Shown: positions 1 through 10,539 of the stretch, piece after piece | Layout: each line of letters opens with the position of its first letter | How positions within the stretch are numbered: position 1 is the stretch's first letter | Assembly: GCA_963575745.1 (NCBI GenBank) | Contig: CAUYUJ010016309.1 | Coordinates: 69,678 to 125,001 of the forward strand | Direction of reading: 5' to 3' | DNA from: Prorocentrum cordatum | Taxonomy: Eukaryota; Sar; Dinophyceae; Prorocentrales; Prorocentraceae | DNA length: 55,324 bases | Translations under genes and position numbers: made by a program | The notes under the pieces: generated by a model | The model's database searches: none | What the model was told of the DNA's origin: nothing | The model's input: the letters and a program-made list of their open reading frames with translations, nothing else

Positions 1-110
1 GTAGGAGGAGGAGGAGGAGGAGGAGGAGGAGGAGGAGGATAAGGAGGAGGAGGAGGAGGAGCACAAGCCAGAGGAGGCGTAGGAGGAGGAGGAGGGGGAG
101 GGGGCGGGGG
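1..110. repeat. (GGA)n purine-rich microsatellite
   Basis: The first 110 bases are almost pure GGA/GGAGGC triplets. They cut the window's left edge inside a repeat, so no gene boundary can be placed here. Confidence 0.9.
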
Positions 111-1054
111 GAAGGAGCGGACGGCGGCCGGGGCGATAGGCGCAGTGTCATTCCACTTAAGGGCCATATTTCGCGGGAGGGTCGGAAGCAACATCGATGC
201 TCACAGATCAGGCCCAGCTTGGCGGGCCGTGGAGTTCTTCTGCGCAAGAGGGCTCTGGTGGCACTGTCAACCCGAGGCTGGGTTCCTTGGGGTTCGAAGC
301 CACCAAGAAGTCTAAAACAGTGCAAGTCAAAAGCAAACCAGAACAGAGATCATGCAATGCAGTTCAAAGCAGTGTAAAGCGCTGCAGTGCGAAGCCAGTG
401 ATTTTCATACAACGCAATCAACTGCAATCACATGCGATGCCAGTGTGTGGACTCCATGCACTAGCACATCTATATATATATAAGCATCGATGTGCGAGCT
501 ATGAACTGTGTAACGCATGCAGTGCATGATGCAATGTATGTGTTGCAACTTATGCGGTGCAACATGCGTCGTGCAACCGCGTTGCAATACGCATTCGCCC
601 TTACACACACATCGACCACCACACACACGCGCACGCAGCTACATATTCAAGGGAAATACAGTCATACATACATACAGACAACTGTAAAGCTACCAGGGCA
701 TGTGCATACAGGCAGACGCAGTGTACGACCTGTGGTGTTTCGAGCCGGGCGCTCTCGCTCGATCTCGGGCCCTGGGACCCTCGAAGATCAATCCCGCTCG
801 AAGCAGGACGCAGAAAGCTGGGGCCCCGGGGGCCTGGCCGCGATTTGTTGCGATGCTGCCTGTTCTGGGGGCAGCGGCGGATCTCAGGGCGGGCCAGGAG
901 CTCCCCGCCGCGCCTCCCGCGCCCGGGCGGCCGAGCCCCCCCCCCGCGCGCCGTGCCAGCGTGCCGCGAGGCGCCGTCGGGGCCTCCTTGGTGGCAAGCG
1001 CTGTGCGGTGGCCCGCCCGGCTCCCGGGCTGCTGGCACGTCTGCCGTCCGCCTC
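111..1054. other. Intergenic stretch without a supported gene
   Basis: Short overlapping open frames exist on both strands, but none has recognisable motifs or a convincing codon pattern. The block from about 340 to 700 is rich in short TGCA-type words (ATGCAGTG, TGCAATGC), which makes it weakly repetitive. I see no RNA gene here. Confidence 0.5.
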
Positions 1055-1216
1055 CTCCTCCTCCTTCCTCCTCCTTTTCCTCCTCCTCCTCGGCATCCCC
1101 CTCCTCCTCCTCCTCCTCTCCCTCGTCCTCCTCCTCCTCCTCCCCCTGCTCCTCCCCCTCCTCCTCCTCCTCCTTCTCCTCCTCCTCCTCCTCCTCCTCC
1201 TCCTCCTCCTCCCCCT
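1055..1216. repeat. (TCC)n microsatellite
   Basis: A run of about 160 bases of TCC triplets with occasional interruptions. It makes poly-Pro, poly-Ser or poly-Leu in the three frames and poly-Gly, poly-Arg or poly-Glu on the other strand, so the open frames over it are not evidence of genes. Confidence 0.9.
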
Positions 1217-1300
1217 AACCCTGATAACACGATGAAGACGCGGCCTCGCTGAGGTCCCCGTCTTCGCATCAGGGATCATGAGTCTGGGCGGCGTGGTTTT

Positions 1301-1320
1301 ATATATATATATATATATAT
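1301..1320. repeat. (TA)n dinucleotide run
   Basis: Ten or so TA steps lie about 200 bases upstream of the first probable gene. It resembles a TATA element, but dinoflagellates generally lack TATA-driven promoters, so it is listed as a simple repeat only. Confidence 0.7.
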
Positions 1321-1360
1321 CTGCAGAGAAGAAGCCCCTAATCCCTAATGTGTTTGGCCC

Positions 1361-1371
1361 TCCTAACTTAG
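1361..1371 (+). promoter_or_regulatory. Possible splice or trans-splice acceptor
   Basis: The sequence TCCTAACTTAG has a branch-point-like CTAAC directly before an AG and lies about 155 bases ahead of the ATG of the first gene. In dinoflagellates such an acceptor could receive the spliced leader or end a 5' intron. This is inference from the motif; transcript data would decide. Confidence 0.25.
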
Positions 1372-1527
1372 GTCGCCTCCCCAAGGGTTCGGGTTTCTGG
1401 TTAATCATGGGACGTCCCCAGAACCTGCCCACCAGGTGTCGTAAACATGTGTCTTGGCTCGAGCAGGCCCAGGCTCACTGCACTCGCTTACTTCCACTAC
1501 GTACCGCATCGGAACCTTGTCGCCTCG

Positions 1528-3456
1528 ATGCCAGCGCGGGTCGGCGCGCTTGTGCTTGCCCTCTGCTCGGCCGCCGAGGGCTTGCATCTTCAGAAGGACG
1601 CGCAGCCGAAGCTTGCACGAGCAGATCACGAGCTGACGGCCGTTGGGGCGGAGGAGGCAGGATGGCCGTTCCACCGCCGCAGCCGCCAGCGTGCGGAGGA
1701 GACCTCGACCGACTCCGCCCGCGTGGCCGTGCTGGTTTCGGGCTCCGTGGAGAACCTCGTGCTATCGCCTCTTCTGACCAACGTGGTCCGCGCTAACGCT
1801 CAGAAGGGCATCCAGGTCGATCTCTTCCTCAGCCTGACAGCGCCCGCGAAGCTCGGCAAGCAGGTGGTCAGCAGGCGGCAGGAGGCGAACGATCCGAAGA
1901 TCCAGACCCTCCTCGACAGCGTGGACGAGCTCAGCTTCAACACCACGGTCATGGACTTCATCTGCGACCTTGCCAAGGCGCAGCTCGCGTCCGGCTGTCA
2001 GTGGTACCTCGAGGGTGAGGACCGTGTGGCTTTGCCTTCGGACGCGACCCACAGAAACATCATGACGCGTGACAGTCCGATCGAGACGCCCACAGGCAGG
2101 GCAGTGATTTCCAGGTGGCGCTCGCTGTCCCGCATGTGGATTGCGGCGCGCGCCATGGAGGGGGCCGCTCAAATCATCCCACGACCCCTCCCTTCAAACG
2201 AGGAGCATGCAGGCTGAACTAGAGATCGTGGCCGAAGGGTTGACGGGGGAGGCTCGGAAAACCCGTGGTGAGAACCAATGTGGGGGGGAGGGTTTTGCAG
2301 CTGCTCGCAGGAGGGACAGGACCAGTACAGTGCCGTCGTTGTCGCACGCGAGGACGGCTACTGGATAGCTCCACACCTGATCGACGTCCAGGGGTTCCAA
2401 ATGGATGCTCAGCAAGTTTCGACAGTGCCCTGCCTCGATTCCACTGGGATCAACGACAAGGCAATGATCATGGGCCGAGAGGCTGCCGACACGATGCTCG
2501 GCATGTACCAGGCCTGGCAGAAGGGCGACATGAGACTTGACGGCACTCGCACAGCCGAGGAGGCCCTGTTCCGCATGGCCACGGAGTCGGGGCTTAACGT
2601 CAAGCCAGAGCCCATGAACATCGCATTGTCGTCGCAAACCAGCAGCGGCCTGCCGTGCTTCCGGGAGGACACTTTCAACTTGAAACAGGAGGAGGGTTAT
2701 GAGCAGTGCTTCGGGGAGAGCCGCGAGTATGCACCCGTGACGAGCCTCTTCAGCACGTTCAGCTGCGACACCATGAACCCGGATTTCTACGACATGCTCT
2801 GGCCGCAGCAGGTGCAGCGGCTCCATCAGACAGTGGCCGAGCTGGCGAGTCACAGCGACAGGGCCCCGATCGTTCTCACGGTGGTCAACCACGACGAGGT
2901 GGAGATGGCCGTGAACATGCTCACGAGCCTCCAGTCAGTCGGGGAGGAGGCCGCGAGCCTTGTTGTCGGCACCAGCACGGGCATCTGCAAGGCCATGAAG
3001 GACTCGGTCGGGGTCGCTGGCAGCAGGTGCATTGCGGTCCAGCCCGCACAGGACGTGCGAAGCAGCCTCTTCAAGCACGCTGTCCTCACCACCGTGGCCG
3101 CGGCTGGCCTCACCGACAGGCTCATCTACGCTGCTCCGAACGCTCTCTTCGCGAGGGCGCCAGAGTCGTGGCGCCCTCGGGATCGTGAAGACCGGCAGGT
3201 CCTCTTCGCCAGGGATCTGACGAGGTCGCGGGACGCAAAGGAGGGTTGCACCGACCAGGCTGATCTGGCTCAGATGGACAGCAGCGTCATGCTCCTGTCG
3301 GACGCGCCGCAGGTCTGGGGCGACGGGATTTATACATATCCACTGCTCCTGGCCAGGCCCATTCTGAGCGCAGGAGCGGTGCGTATGCACCCCTGGCTCA
3401 GCCCAGGAGGGCGCATACACTGCTTCTGGGCCCAGGATGGGACTGATCAGGGGTAG
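1528..3456 (+). CDS. Putative secreted/Golgi glycosyltransferase-like protein, two exons
   Basis: Two open blocks lie in the same frame, 1528-2157 and 2311-3456, separated by a segment with in-frame stops. The ATG at 1528 is chosen over 1447 because it opens a signal-peptide-like stretch (MPARVGALVLALCSAAEG). The N-terminal half resembles DUF7796-type proteins: VAVLVSGSVENLVLSP, then a W-R-SLSRMW region, and after the intron AVVVAREDGYWIAPHL and STGINDKAMIMGREAADTM. The C-terminal half (PIVLTVVNHDEVEMAVNML, later LFKHAVLTTVAAAGL and SVMLLSDAPQVW) resembles a nucleotide-diphospho-sugar transferase domain. This suggests a luminal glycosyltransferase, but the substrate is unknown. The last ~45 codons look unlike the rest and may be read-through into a second intron. 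Family names are from memory of motifs, unconfirmed. Confidence 0.6.
2158..2310 (+). other. Probable GA-AG intron (153 bp)
   Basis: The two coding blocks on either side are in the same frame, while this segment contains in-frame TGA and TAG. GGAGGG occurs at 2157-2162 and again at 2310-2315, exactly 153 bases apart. Removing one period joins the exons in phase as MEGQDQYSAVVV. Ending at the CGCAG before 2311 gives a GA...AG intron, a non-canonical class known in dinoflagellates; other cuts within the direct repeat give the same mRNA. A flanking direct repeat is typical of inserted (introner-type) introns. Confidence 0.5.
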
Positions 3457-3519
3457 TGGATACATTTGAGGCGTTCCAGAAAGGGCCTGGCTTTCGAGGA
3501 TCGAGGAGTTGTCATCTCT

Positions 3520-3630
3520 TCCTCGGCGGAAGGCGGTGGAAGGGCGGTGGAAGGTCGGCGGAAGTAAAATGAGGCCGCCTCCGCTGGCGGAAGCGGGCGG
3601 AAACCGGCGGATGGCGGCGGACGTAAAACA
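3520..3630. repeat. GGCGGAAG/GGTGGAAG short tandem repeats
   Basis: Degenerate 9-12 base repeats of the form GGCGGAAG, GGTGGAAGG and GGCGGATG fill this interval between the two probable genes. An open frame runs through, but the composition is repeat-driven. Confidence 0.6.
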
Positions 3631-3685
3631 TGCACCCCCAAGAGATGAAAACGATTTTTTGGGTTCAGGGTTTCCGAAATCGCCC

Positions 3686-4417
3686 ATGTGTAGATCTCGC
3701 CGCCCTGAGGTCACCGAGATACTCTTGCGGGCCTGGGAGCGAATGCTGTATGAGGAGAAGGCCTCTCAGACAGAGGCCCTCGCCGCCGCGGTGCAGGCGA
3801 CCGATGCTGCGGGGTTTGGCTTCCTCTCGTGCGGCTCGCACACGCTCCAGACGGCGGGCGCCAGCACTGCCGCCGACAAGGTCCTGAGCTGGGAGATGCC
3901 GCCAGGCGTAGCCGAGAACATGAGGAAGCAGCGGAGCAGGGCCAACGCCAGCGCGTGGGTGGACTGGTTGCGCAGGCAGGCGTCTGGTGAGACCCAGCGC
4001 CGCTCAGCGCCCCAGCAGGTCGCCGACGCTCAGCGCCGCGCCGAGTACAGCAAGCAGGCCTCTGCTTGGAAGGAGACGTGGGAGAGGCGGGTGCAGGAGC
4101 TGCGGGAGGAGAACGGCTACAACGAGACGGAGGTGAGGGAGCAGAGGAAGCTGCAGAGGCAGTACAACAGGGCGCACAGGGAGCACCACAAGAAGCGCGT
4201 GCGCTACCTGCCGCCAGACGAGGCGGCCAAGGTGAAGGCGAAGGACGAAGCGTGGGAGGCCAGCCAGGAGAAGCAGAGGCAGGACGACCTGGCGAAGGCC
4301 GAGAGCCGCAGGGAGGCGTTCCAGCGCGAGGTGGAGAAGGCGCAGAAAATGATGGACGCGGAAGAGGACGAGGAGGAAGACTCCACCGCCGAGGAGGATG
4401 AGGCAGGGGCGGCGTAG
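3686..4417 (+). CDS. Coiled-coil, charged hypothetical protein
   Basis: The open frame extends upstream to 3509, but that part is GGCGGAAG repeat and starts with TTG. The ATG at 3686 (MCRSRRPEVTEILLRAWERM) is the first plausible start, and a real start further upstream through an exon is possible. The product is about 243 residues: an N-terminal helix-rich part, then a long highly charged coiled coil from about residue 95 (WERRVQELREENGY, QRQYNRAHREHHKKRVRYLP), then an acidic tail of Glu/Asp ending at TAG. No enzyme motif is visible and I do not recognise a family. It follows the glycosyltransferase-like gene on the same strand after about 230 bases. Confidence 0.5.
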   Translation: MCRSRRPEVTEILLRAWERMLYEEKASQTEALAAAVQATDAAGFGFLSCGSHTLQTAGASTAADKVLSWEMPPGVAENMRKQRSRANASAWVDWLRRQASGETQRRSAPQQVADAQRRAEYSKQASAWKETWERRVQELREENGYNETEVREQRKLQRQYNRAHREHHKKRVRYLPPDEAAKVKAKDEAWEASQEKQRQDDLAKAESRREAFQREVEKAQKMMDAEEDEEEDSTAEEDEAGAA

Positions 4418-5630
4418 GTCAGCCAAGCGCCTGCCTGCAGGCGGGCCCGAACCTCGCCCAGCTTGCTGGCCGAGCCTTCTTTTCTCGCTAGAGCGCATGC
4501 AGTCCCCTCAAATGCACTCCCCGTCTTGAGCCCGTCAGGGGTCTCTTGGGGCGCGCGGGTGTCCGCCAAGGGGCCTCCTTGGGGTGCCAGGAGGTCCGCC
4601 AGAGCTTCGTGACCCTCCGAACATTCTTGGAAGGTAGACGCGAGGCAAGAAGCGTGCCGCGGAAAGCACACTCAAGATTCTGATGTGCGTTTCAATGCTG
4701 CAAGCTGTATTTGGCTTACTTTTGCGGTCTCTTCGGGGTGTGCGTAGCCTGTCGGGGAGATCCATGCTTCCAGGAGGCTATCTGAAAGGGGGGTGATATC
4801 ATAAGGGCCAGAGTCAAGTCAGCTCTGATTCATGCAGTATCGTCTTGGATTATATGTCGGCCTTATTGAGCGCATCTTGTGGTGCTTTTTGCTTTCAGAG
4901 TTGCAAGCATTAGGTGGCGGACTTGGGTCGCTTCTGTCGTCGGCAAGTCCAAGGGGGAAAGTCAGAGGGGGCGGGCCTTCTCAGAAGACTCAGAAGTCCT
5001 CCGTCCTTCTGAGAAGCTTTCTGAGCCTCCTCCGAAGCCGCATGGGGCTTTTGGGAAGGCCGCAGGGCTTCTGAGAAGCCCCGCCGCCTTGCGAGAAGGC
5101 CTGATCCCTCTCACCACTTCCACGCCTGGGCGCGGCGCCGATCCTGTAGCGCACGGGGCCTGTTTCGTGGGGGGCCCGTCGGGTGCCCTCGGGAGCCTTC
5201 CTGGAAGGCACCCGGGCATGCCCCGGCCTCCGGCGGGTCGAAGAAGCCGGGGCGGCCTGTTCTTCATCTCGGGCCTCTGGAGGCTTCTCTGCTTTTCTTT
5301 TCCTCCATGCTCGGCCTCTGGGGGCCCGGCCGGGCCTCGGGACCGCCCAGGCACGACTTTGGAGGAGTGGCCACCGGCCCTCGTCGGGGAGCCTCGTCGT
5401 CGCCAAAGGCTCGCCAGGCCCAGAGAATGCCCCGTCGTTCTTGATTTGACGTTCCAGATGGCAGCGTGATGGCTGCAGTCCGGAGAAGAGCCGGTCTGGG
5501 GGAGGGGGTCGAGGCGTCCAGGGGGCCCTGTCTCGAAAACGTAGAGCCGCCAGACGTCTGGGTCGGATGGGTGGTGCTTCCGAGGTTTGCACGGCAGCCC
5601 TAGCGCGAGCGCGAATGCATTCACGTGCAT
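4418..5630. other. Intergenic region; no supported gene
   Basis: Probably contains the 3' UTR of the preceding gene. Between 4970 and 5110 there are several CTTCTGAGAAGC-type short palindromes (TCAGAAGACTCAGAAGTCC, CTTCTGAGAAGC twice). The open frames on both strands are GC-driven and lack motifs. Confidence 0.45.
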
Positions 5631-5722
5631 CCCCCTCCTCCTCCTCCTCCTCCTGCTCCTCCTCCTCCCCCTCCTCCTCCCCCTCCTCCTCCTCCTCCTT
5701 CTCCTCCTCCTCCTCCTCCTCC
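5631..5722. repeat. (TCC)n microsatellite
   Basis: About 90 bases of TCC triplets with a few CCC or TTC interruptions. It precedes the 93-bp tandem repeat and the long open frame on the plus strand. Confidence 0.9.
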
Positions 5723-6002
5723 AGCGCCAGCGGGTCGGGGCACCCCTCTGCCGCCCGCGCCACGGGGCCCTCGCCCCGCCCCTCCCTCGCCCTCCGCGGC
5801 CGCCGCCATGGCCTCGGGCGGCGAGAGTGCGCCGCGCGCCCCCCGCCCCCCGCGCACTGCAGCGGCGCGTCGCGCCCAGTACGCCCGCGCGGAGGGCAGG
5901 GCGGCGGCGCACCTCCTCCGCGCCTTCGCCGAGGTGCAGGGGCATCGAGGACAGGAGCTGTCGTTCCTCGCCCTCGCCCTGCGCCAGGCGCTGGAGTCTT
6001 CG

Positions 6003-6290
6003 CGAGGTGTCCATGGCGTGCGTGTACCTCAAGATGGTGCGCGTGGTCATCCACCTGGTGCGGATCCTCCCCCAGTCGCGGCACTTCTGCCAGACGACCT
6101 TCCTGGTGCACATGCTCTTCCTCGCGATGGAGAGTGCGAGCATCCACCGGTCGCGGAACTTCCCCCAGAAGCGGATCTTCCACCAGTAGACCTTCAAGGT
6201 GCCCAGGTTCTTCCTCACGATGTTGAGTGTGGTCATCAAGCTGGGCTGCACCTCCGAGGCGGTGTGCAACTACCTCCAGCAGGTGCTCCA
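6003..6290. repeat. ~93-bp tandem repeat, about 2.7 copies
   Basis: The words GACCTTC(A/C)(A/T)GGTGC and TTCCTC(G/A)CGATG recur with a 93-base offset (for example near 6096 and 6189). Because 93 is divisible by three, the same 31-residue pattern appears in whichever frame is read, with Trp/Arg-rich peptides on the minus strand. A TAG interrupts the most regular plus frame at 6187. This may be the relic of a repeat protein, but coding status is unclear. Confidence 0.5.
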
Positions 6291-6344
6291 GATCCACGAG
6301 CTGTCGCTCTACCTACCGCACCTCCTGCCCAGTCGGGTGCTCTT

Positions 6345-7856
6345 ATGTGTACGCCTCGTCGCCGACGGCGTGTCAAAGGGGCGCCTGAGCCTAAGGAAGC
6401 GGAAGAGGTCGAACATGAGGTCAAAGATGGATCGACGCTCCATGAGCGCCGATCCTCCGTCCCCTGCGATGCGGTCTCCGTTGGATCCTCACCACTTGTT
6501 TCTGGCGCGGGTTTAGCTGAGGGTGTGTGCGCCCATGGCGCAGGCACCGCAGACATCACAGGGATGGAGACGCCCTTCCCTGAGGCTCCGGTGAAGTCTC
6601 CTACGGATAAAGCTGGCAAGGTTGGTGGGCTTGACGATGGCGGCTCTGTCAGTCCACCTGTTGCCCAGGTGTTCCAAGTGCTTACCTCGGAGCTCTCTGA
6701 CGCGAAGTCGGGGGAAGGGCTCAGAGAGGGCCAGTCGAAGACCAGCGACACTAATCCAGTGATGCAGCCAGCCCTCTGTACTCCCGTTCGGCGCGAAGGA
6801 GGTTTGCAAGGACACAGCGGACGTATCCAGGATGCGAAAGCTGGTACAGAGACAAGGGCCGCAGGTTTGTTCACTGGCATTTTCGGGACCACTGTTGGCG
6901 TGAAGACTGAAAGGGCGTGCGTCCACGATGCAAGCGCCAAGGTGGGACCCTTTACGAGTGCCAGCCCAACCGACTTGACAGGCGTGTTCACATCGAAGGC
7001 GACGCCTGAGTCGGCGGTCTTGCCGATCAGGCCTGCAGCGCGGCCGCCTGCCTGTGCTCCCCTGGACGCTCGGGTCACGGGGCAGGGGTCGCGCGGCAAC
7101 TCTGCTGGAAGCACCTGGCAGCCATTCGGGGTGACGGCTGATGCGTTCTCCGAGGCTCATCGTGTGGAGGTTGATGAGGTCCACGATGGTCCGTGCAGTC
7201 TCATTGATCGAGACGCTGCCACTGCTTCAAGTCAAAGGCAATCTGACAAACCGCACCCAGCTAGCCAAGCCCATAGCGATGCTAGCGGGGCGATGGCCGT
7301 GAGCCGAACCCATGGTGAGGCTCGCGGTACAACTGCCGCTACCAGGACCCTACACACTGGCATAGGGGTCAAAGTCAGTGGCCGTTGGGTGACATCTGGT
7401 CCTGGCAAGCGGCGTGGCCGCCCTCGCCTCTCCACCGTACCCTTGGGCCTGTGCGGCACACTGCGCAGCGTCGACTTCATGGTGGGGGGCTTCGGCCATC
7501 CAGAGGAAGATGAAGCTCTTGTCGACTGGGGCCCTCCGTGCCAGATTTGCAGGTTGCTCCATGCCCTTCCATCCACGGAGCGAGTGGCAGCATCTCTTTC
7601 CGATATGAGGTGCTTGCTATCCCTCGGTGTTCCCTCTTTGGCTGAGCGATGCTTCGGGGTTGTGGGTCAGGCGAAGGAGGGCGGGCTTCTACGTCCTCCC
7701 GTGTCGCTCTCCTGCTTCATGTTCGGCGGGTTGTTCTTCATCCGCGTGTGGGCCTTCTTCCGCGCGTGGGTCTACCTGCCCCTGGACTGCTTCATCCACG
7801 AGTGGTCCTCCTTCCACGCTTTCTTTTACTTTGCCCTCTGCGCTACCACGGCGTGA
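6345..7856 (+). CDS. Long hypothetical ORF with AT-hook
   Basis: A 503-codon open frame from ATG 6345 to TGA 7856. The upstream extension (to 5625) is the TCC repeat and is left out. Most of the product is Ser/Thr/Ala/Gly-rich and of low order. Around residue 354 it has GKRRGRPRLS, a good AT-hook core (RGRP flanked by basic residues), suggesting DNA binding. The last ~50 residues are hydrophobic and aromatic (FMFGGLFFIRVW, FHAFFYFAL), which could be a membrane segment or read-through into noncoding sequence. The minus strand is also open over parts of this interval, so the evidence is length plus one motif only. Confidence 0.35.
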   Translation: MCTPRRRRRVKGAPEPKEAEEVEHEVKDGSTLHERRSSVPCDAVSVGSSPLVSGAGLAEGVCAHGAGTADITGMETPFPEAPVKSPTDKAGKVGGLDDGGSVSPPVAQVFQVLTSELSDAKSGEGLREGQSKTSDTNPVMQPALCTPVRREGGLQGHSGRIQDAKAGTETRAAGLFTGIFGTTVGVKTERACVHDASAKVGPFTSASPTDLTGVFTSKATPESAVLPIRPAARPPACAPLDARVTGQGSRGNSAGSTWQPFGVTADAFSEAHRVEVDEVHDGPCSLIDRDAATASSQRQSDKPHPASQAHSDASGAMAVSRTHGEARGTTAATRTLHTGIGVKVSGRWVTSGPGKRRGRPRLSTVPLGLCGTLRSVDFMVGGFGHPEEDEALVDWGPPCQICRLLHALPSTERVAASLSDMRCLLSLGVPSLAERCFGVVGQAKEGGLLRPPVSLSCFMFGGLFFIRVWAFFRAWVYLPLDCFIHEWSSFHAFFYFALCATTA

Positions 7857-7934
7857 GGGCGCCGCGCTGTCGCTCGTCGGTCGCGCCCGCGGCCGCTCGG
7901 GAGACGCGCGTGTGGCGCTGCGCTCCCCGTCCTC

Positions 7935-7990
7935 CTCCTCCCCCTTCTCCTCCTCTTCCTCCTCCTCCTCCTCCTCCTCCTCCTTTTCCA
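7935..7990. repeat. (TCC)n microsatellite
   Basis: A short TCC run with TTCTCC interruptions, about 80 bases after the stop of the long ORF. Confidence 0.8.
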
Positions 7991-8202
7991 ACCTGACTTC
8001 TCGGCAGTTGGAGGCTGTGGTCGTTCGTTCTCCCCGGCCAACCGAACAGTGAAACCTGGCCCGGATCTTATATGCCACGCGCCGCATTTCGCGGATATCT
8101 CTCTTGCAGCCGCCCCGGGCGGTCTCGGGCCCAGACTCGGGGGCAATCTCGGGCCCTGTCGAAACCCAGCGCGCAGCGTAAGAATGAGTTCGGTCAACAG
8201 TT

Positions 8203-8300
8203 TTTTTTTTTTTTTTTGTTTTGTGTGTGTGTGTGTGTGTGTGTTTTTTTTTGTTTTTCTTTTTTTCTTTTGCTTATTATTAGTATGATTTTTTTATTTC
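8203..8300. repeat. Poly-T and (GT)n tract
   Basis: A run of about 15 T, then (TG)n, then T-rich sequence to about 8300. It immediately precedes the head of the first family 1 element. Confidence 0.85.
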
Positions 8301-8310
8301 CCAATCATCC

Positions 8311-9475
8311 TGTGGTGTTGGGTCCTCGTTTTGAAGAGACGTCGCCCTGCGTTCCTCTCCTCTCCTCCTCCTCCCCCTTCTTCTGTCCCCCCGTCATCAT
8401 CATCGTCATCATCATCGTCATCATCATCATCACCATCAGCGTCATCACCATCATCGTCGTCATCATCATCATCATCGTCATCATCATCACGGCCGTCATC
8501 ATCACCAGCATCATCACCCATGTCGGCACACCCCTCACACGTTTCGTGGCCCCATAGGGAGCTCCACCGAAGGCCCCCGTGCCACCGCCCGCATGCGTCC
8601 CCCGCACCCAGTTCGGCACACCCCTCACAGTTTCGTGGCCCCATAGGGGGCTCCACCGAAGGCCCCAGTGCCACCGCCCGCATGCGTCCCCCACCCAATT
8701 CGGCACACCCCTCACACGTTTCGTGGCCCCATAGGGAGTTCCACCGGAGGCCCCAGTGCCACCGCCCGCATGCGTCCCCCACACCCATTTCGGCACACCC
8801 CTCACACGTTTCGTGGCCCCATAGGGAGCTCCACCGAAGGCCCCAGTGCCACCGTCCGCACGCGTCCCCCAAACCCAGTTCGGCACACCCGTCACGCGTT
8901 TCGTGGCCTCATAAAGGGGGTCCCACCGACGGCCCCAGTGCCACCGCCCGCATGCGTCCCCCACACCCATTTCGGCACAATCCTCACACGTTTCGTGGCC
9001 CCATATGGAACCCCACCGAAGGCCCCAGTGCCACCGCCCGCATGCGCCCCCCCCCCCCCCCCCCCCCACACACACATACAGTTCGGCACACCCCTTACAA
9101 GTTTCGTGGCCCCACATTGGGCTCCACCGAAAGCCCCAGTGCCACCGCCCGCGTGCGTCCCCCACGCCCATGTCGGCACACCCCTCACACGTTTCGTGGC
9201 CCCATAGGGAGCTCCACCGAAGGCCCCAGTGCCACCGCCCGCATGCGTCACCCACAGCCAGTTCGGCACACCCCTCACACGTTGCGTCGCTCCATAGGGG
9301 GCTCCACCGAAGGCCCCAGTGCCACCGCCCGCATGCGTCCCCCACCCATGTCGGCATACCCCTCACACGTTTCGTGGCCCCATAGGGAGCTCCACCGGAG
9401 GCCCCAGTGCCACCGCCCGCATGCGTCCCCCACACCCATTTCGGCACACCCCTCACACGTGTCGGCACACCTTAT
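8311..9475. mobile_element. Family 1 head-array element, copy 1
   Basis: It starts with the conserved head (GTGTTGGGTCCTCG, then AAGAGAC and CGCCCTGCG), followed by a TCC/ATC-rich spacer and ten or eleven tandem units of about 89 bp to 9470. Each unit carries TTTCGTGGCCCCATAGG, then GCTCCACCGAAGGCCCCAGT and CGCATGCGTCCCCCA. Units are >90% alike by eye. The conserved tail seen in other copies is not found at this end. The long open frames on both strands are produced by the repeat and are not genes. Confidence 0.75.
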
Positions 9476-9591
9476 AGCCGAACCTATTGGGCGCGAGCGG
9501 TCTGCAGCCGGACCATCTCGCGGTCCTGTGGACTCTCGCCCTGGGCCGTCGGCTGTCCGGCGCGCTGCTCCCTCGGCCGACGTCGCCCAGG

Positions 9592-9865
9592 CGTGATCTT
9601 GGACTGCGGCCGCCACGAAGTCGGGAACGGCAAGAAGGAGGACGACGACTGGTGGCTGGAGCTCTATGTGCTGCTCCCGCGCGCCACGCGCCACGAGAAC
9701 CTCCTGCCCATGCGGGCGCCGCGCATTGAGTTCTTCTTGGCAGGGCCGCTGGAGGGCTTGCGGAAGCAGCTGGAGCAGTTTGCGGCGCGCACGAAGCGGT
9801 GCAGGAAGGAGGCGACGGCCCTCGCCAGGGAGCTCGGCTTCACCGAGTTTATCCGCGAGGCCTGA
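9592..9865 (+). CDS. Probable terminal exon of a hypothetical protein
   Basis: After an AG at 9590-9591 (GTCGCCCAG) the plus frame reads about 90 residues to TGA 9865, with GVILDCGRHEVGNGKK, then DDDWWLELYVLLPRATR, and an amphipathic C-terminal helix (LEGLRKQLEQFAARTKR, LARELGFTEFIREA). The mixed, protein-like composition contrasts with the repeats either side. No family is recognised. The 5' exons are not found: upstream sequence is a family 1 array, so either the element sits in an intron of this gene or the gene is truncated by it. Confidence 0.5.
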
Positions 9866-9939
9866 CCTGAGGAGCGCCCCCCCCCCGAGCCGCGCCTTCT
9901 TTCGACTGCCCAACTACTCGTTTGGCCTCGCGCCGCGGA

Positions 9940-10190
9940 CGACACGCGCGCGTCGCTGGGGCCCTCCCAGGGCGACCAGCGCGCGTCGCGGGAACTCCGC
10001 GCTGCGTTTTTCCCTGCGCCTTGCTCGCCCGTCGTCGCTTTGCCCGGCGGTCAGAGCCTTGCCCTCTATCAGCCAGCCAGCTAGCTAGCTAGCTCCCTTT
10101 GCTCCGCGCAGCGGGCGACCCGCGCGCGTCGCTGGGGCCCTCCCGGGGCGACCAGCGCGCGTCGCGGGGGCTCCGCGCCGCGCTGCGCCC
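9940..10190. repeat. Duplicated ~65-bp GC block with hairpin potential
   Basis: A block containing CGCGTCGCTGGGGCCCTCCC and GGCGACCAGCGCGCGTCGCG occurs at about 9944-10008 and again at 10121-10187. CGCTGG...CCAGCG inside each copy can pair. A short (GCTA)n run at 10078-10093 lies between them. Confidence 0.6.
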
Positions 10191-10539
10191 GCAGCTTTGG
10201 ACCTTGGAGCGCGTGGGCAAAGAGGGAGGAAAAAAGAAGGGGAGGACACGGGCGCGATCTTCGTGATGGGGCGCGCCGACATGGGCGTCGCGGCGCGCGG
10301 GCGCTGCCGCCGGGGCCCCCGCTGAAGCTTTCTGCGGCGGCCGCGCCCAGTGTCGCGAGTGCGCAGACAGGCATACCCGAACCATTCACACTCGCATACA
10401 TATACTCGAGGCGTCGCCATGATCGCATTCGTGTAAACATATTCGTTCGTACGCATATTCGTTCACACTTAGATTCATTCTCGTTCAGATTCGCCACCCA
10501 AGTTCAGTCTCTCGCAACTCGACCAATCATTTTCCTTCG

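Noticed and set aside
1301-1320. TATA-box for the first gene
   Set aside because: It is a (TA)n microsatellite; dinoflagellate promoters generally lack TATA boxes.
4962-6297. Two 435-codon minus-strand frames
   Set aside because: They cross the TCC repeat and the 93-bp tandem repeat; open in two frames at once, with no domain.
8305-9468. 387-codon minus-strand and 421-codon plus-strand frames
   Set aside because: Both are generated by the ~89-bp family 1 units; the same peptides repeat with drift and there is no start, domain or selection signal.
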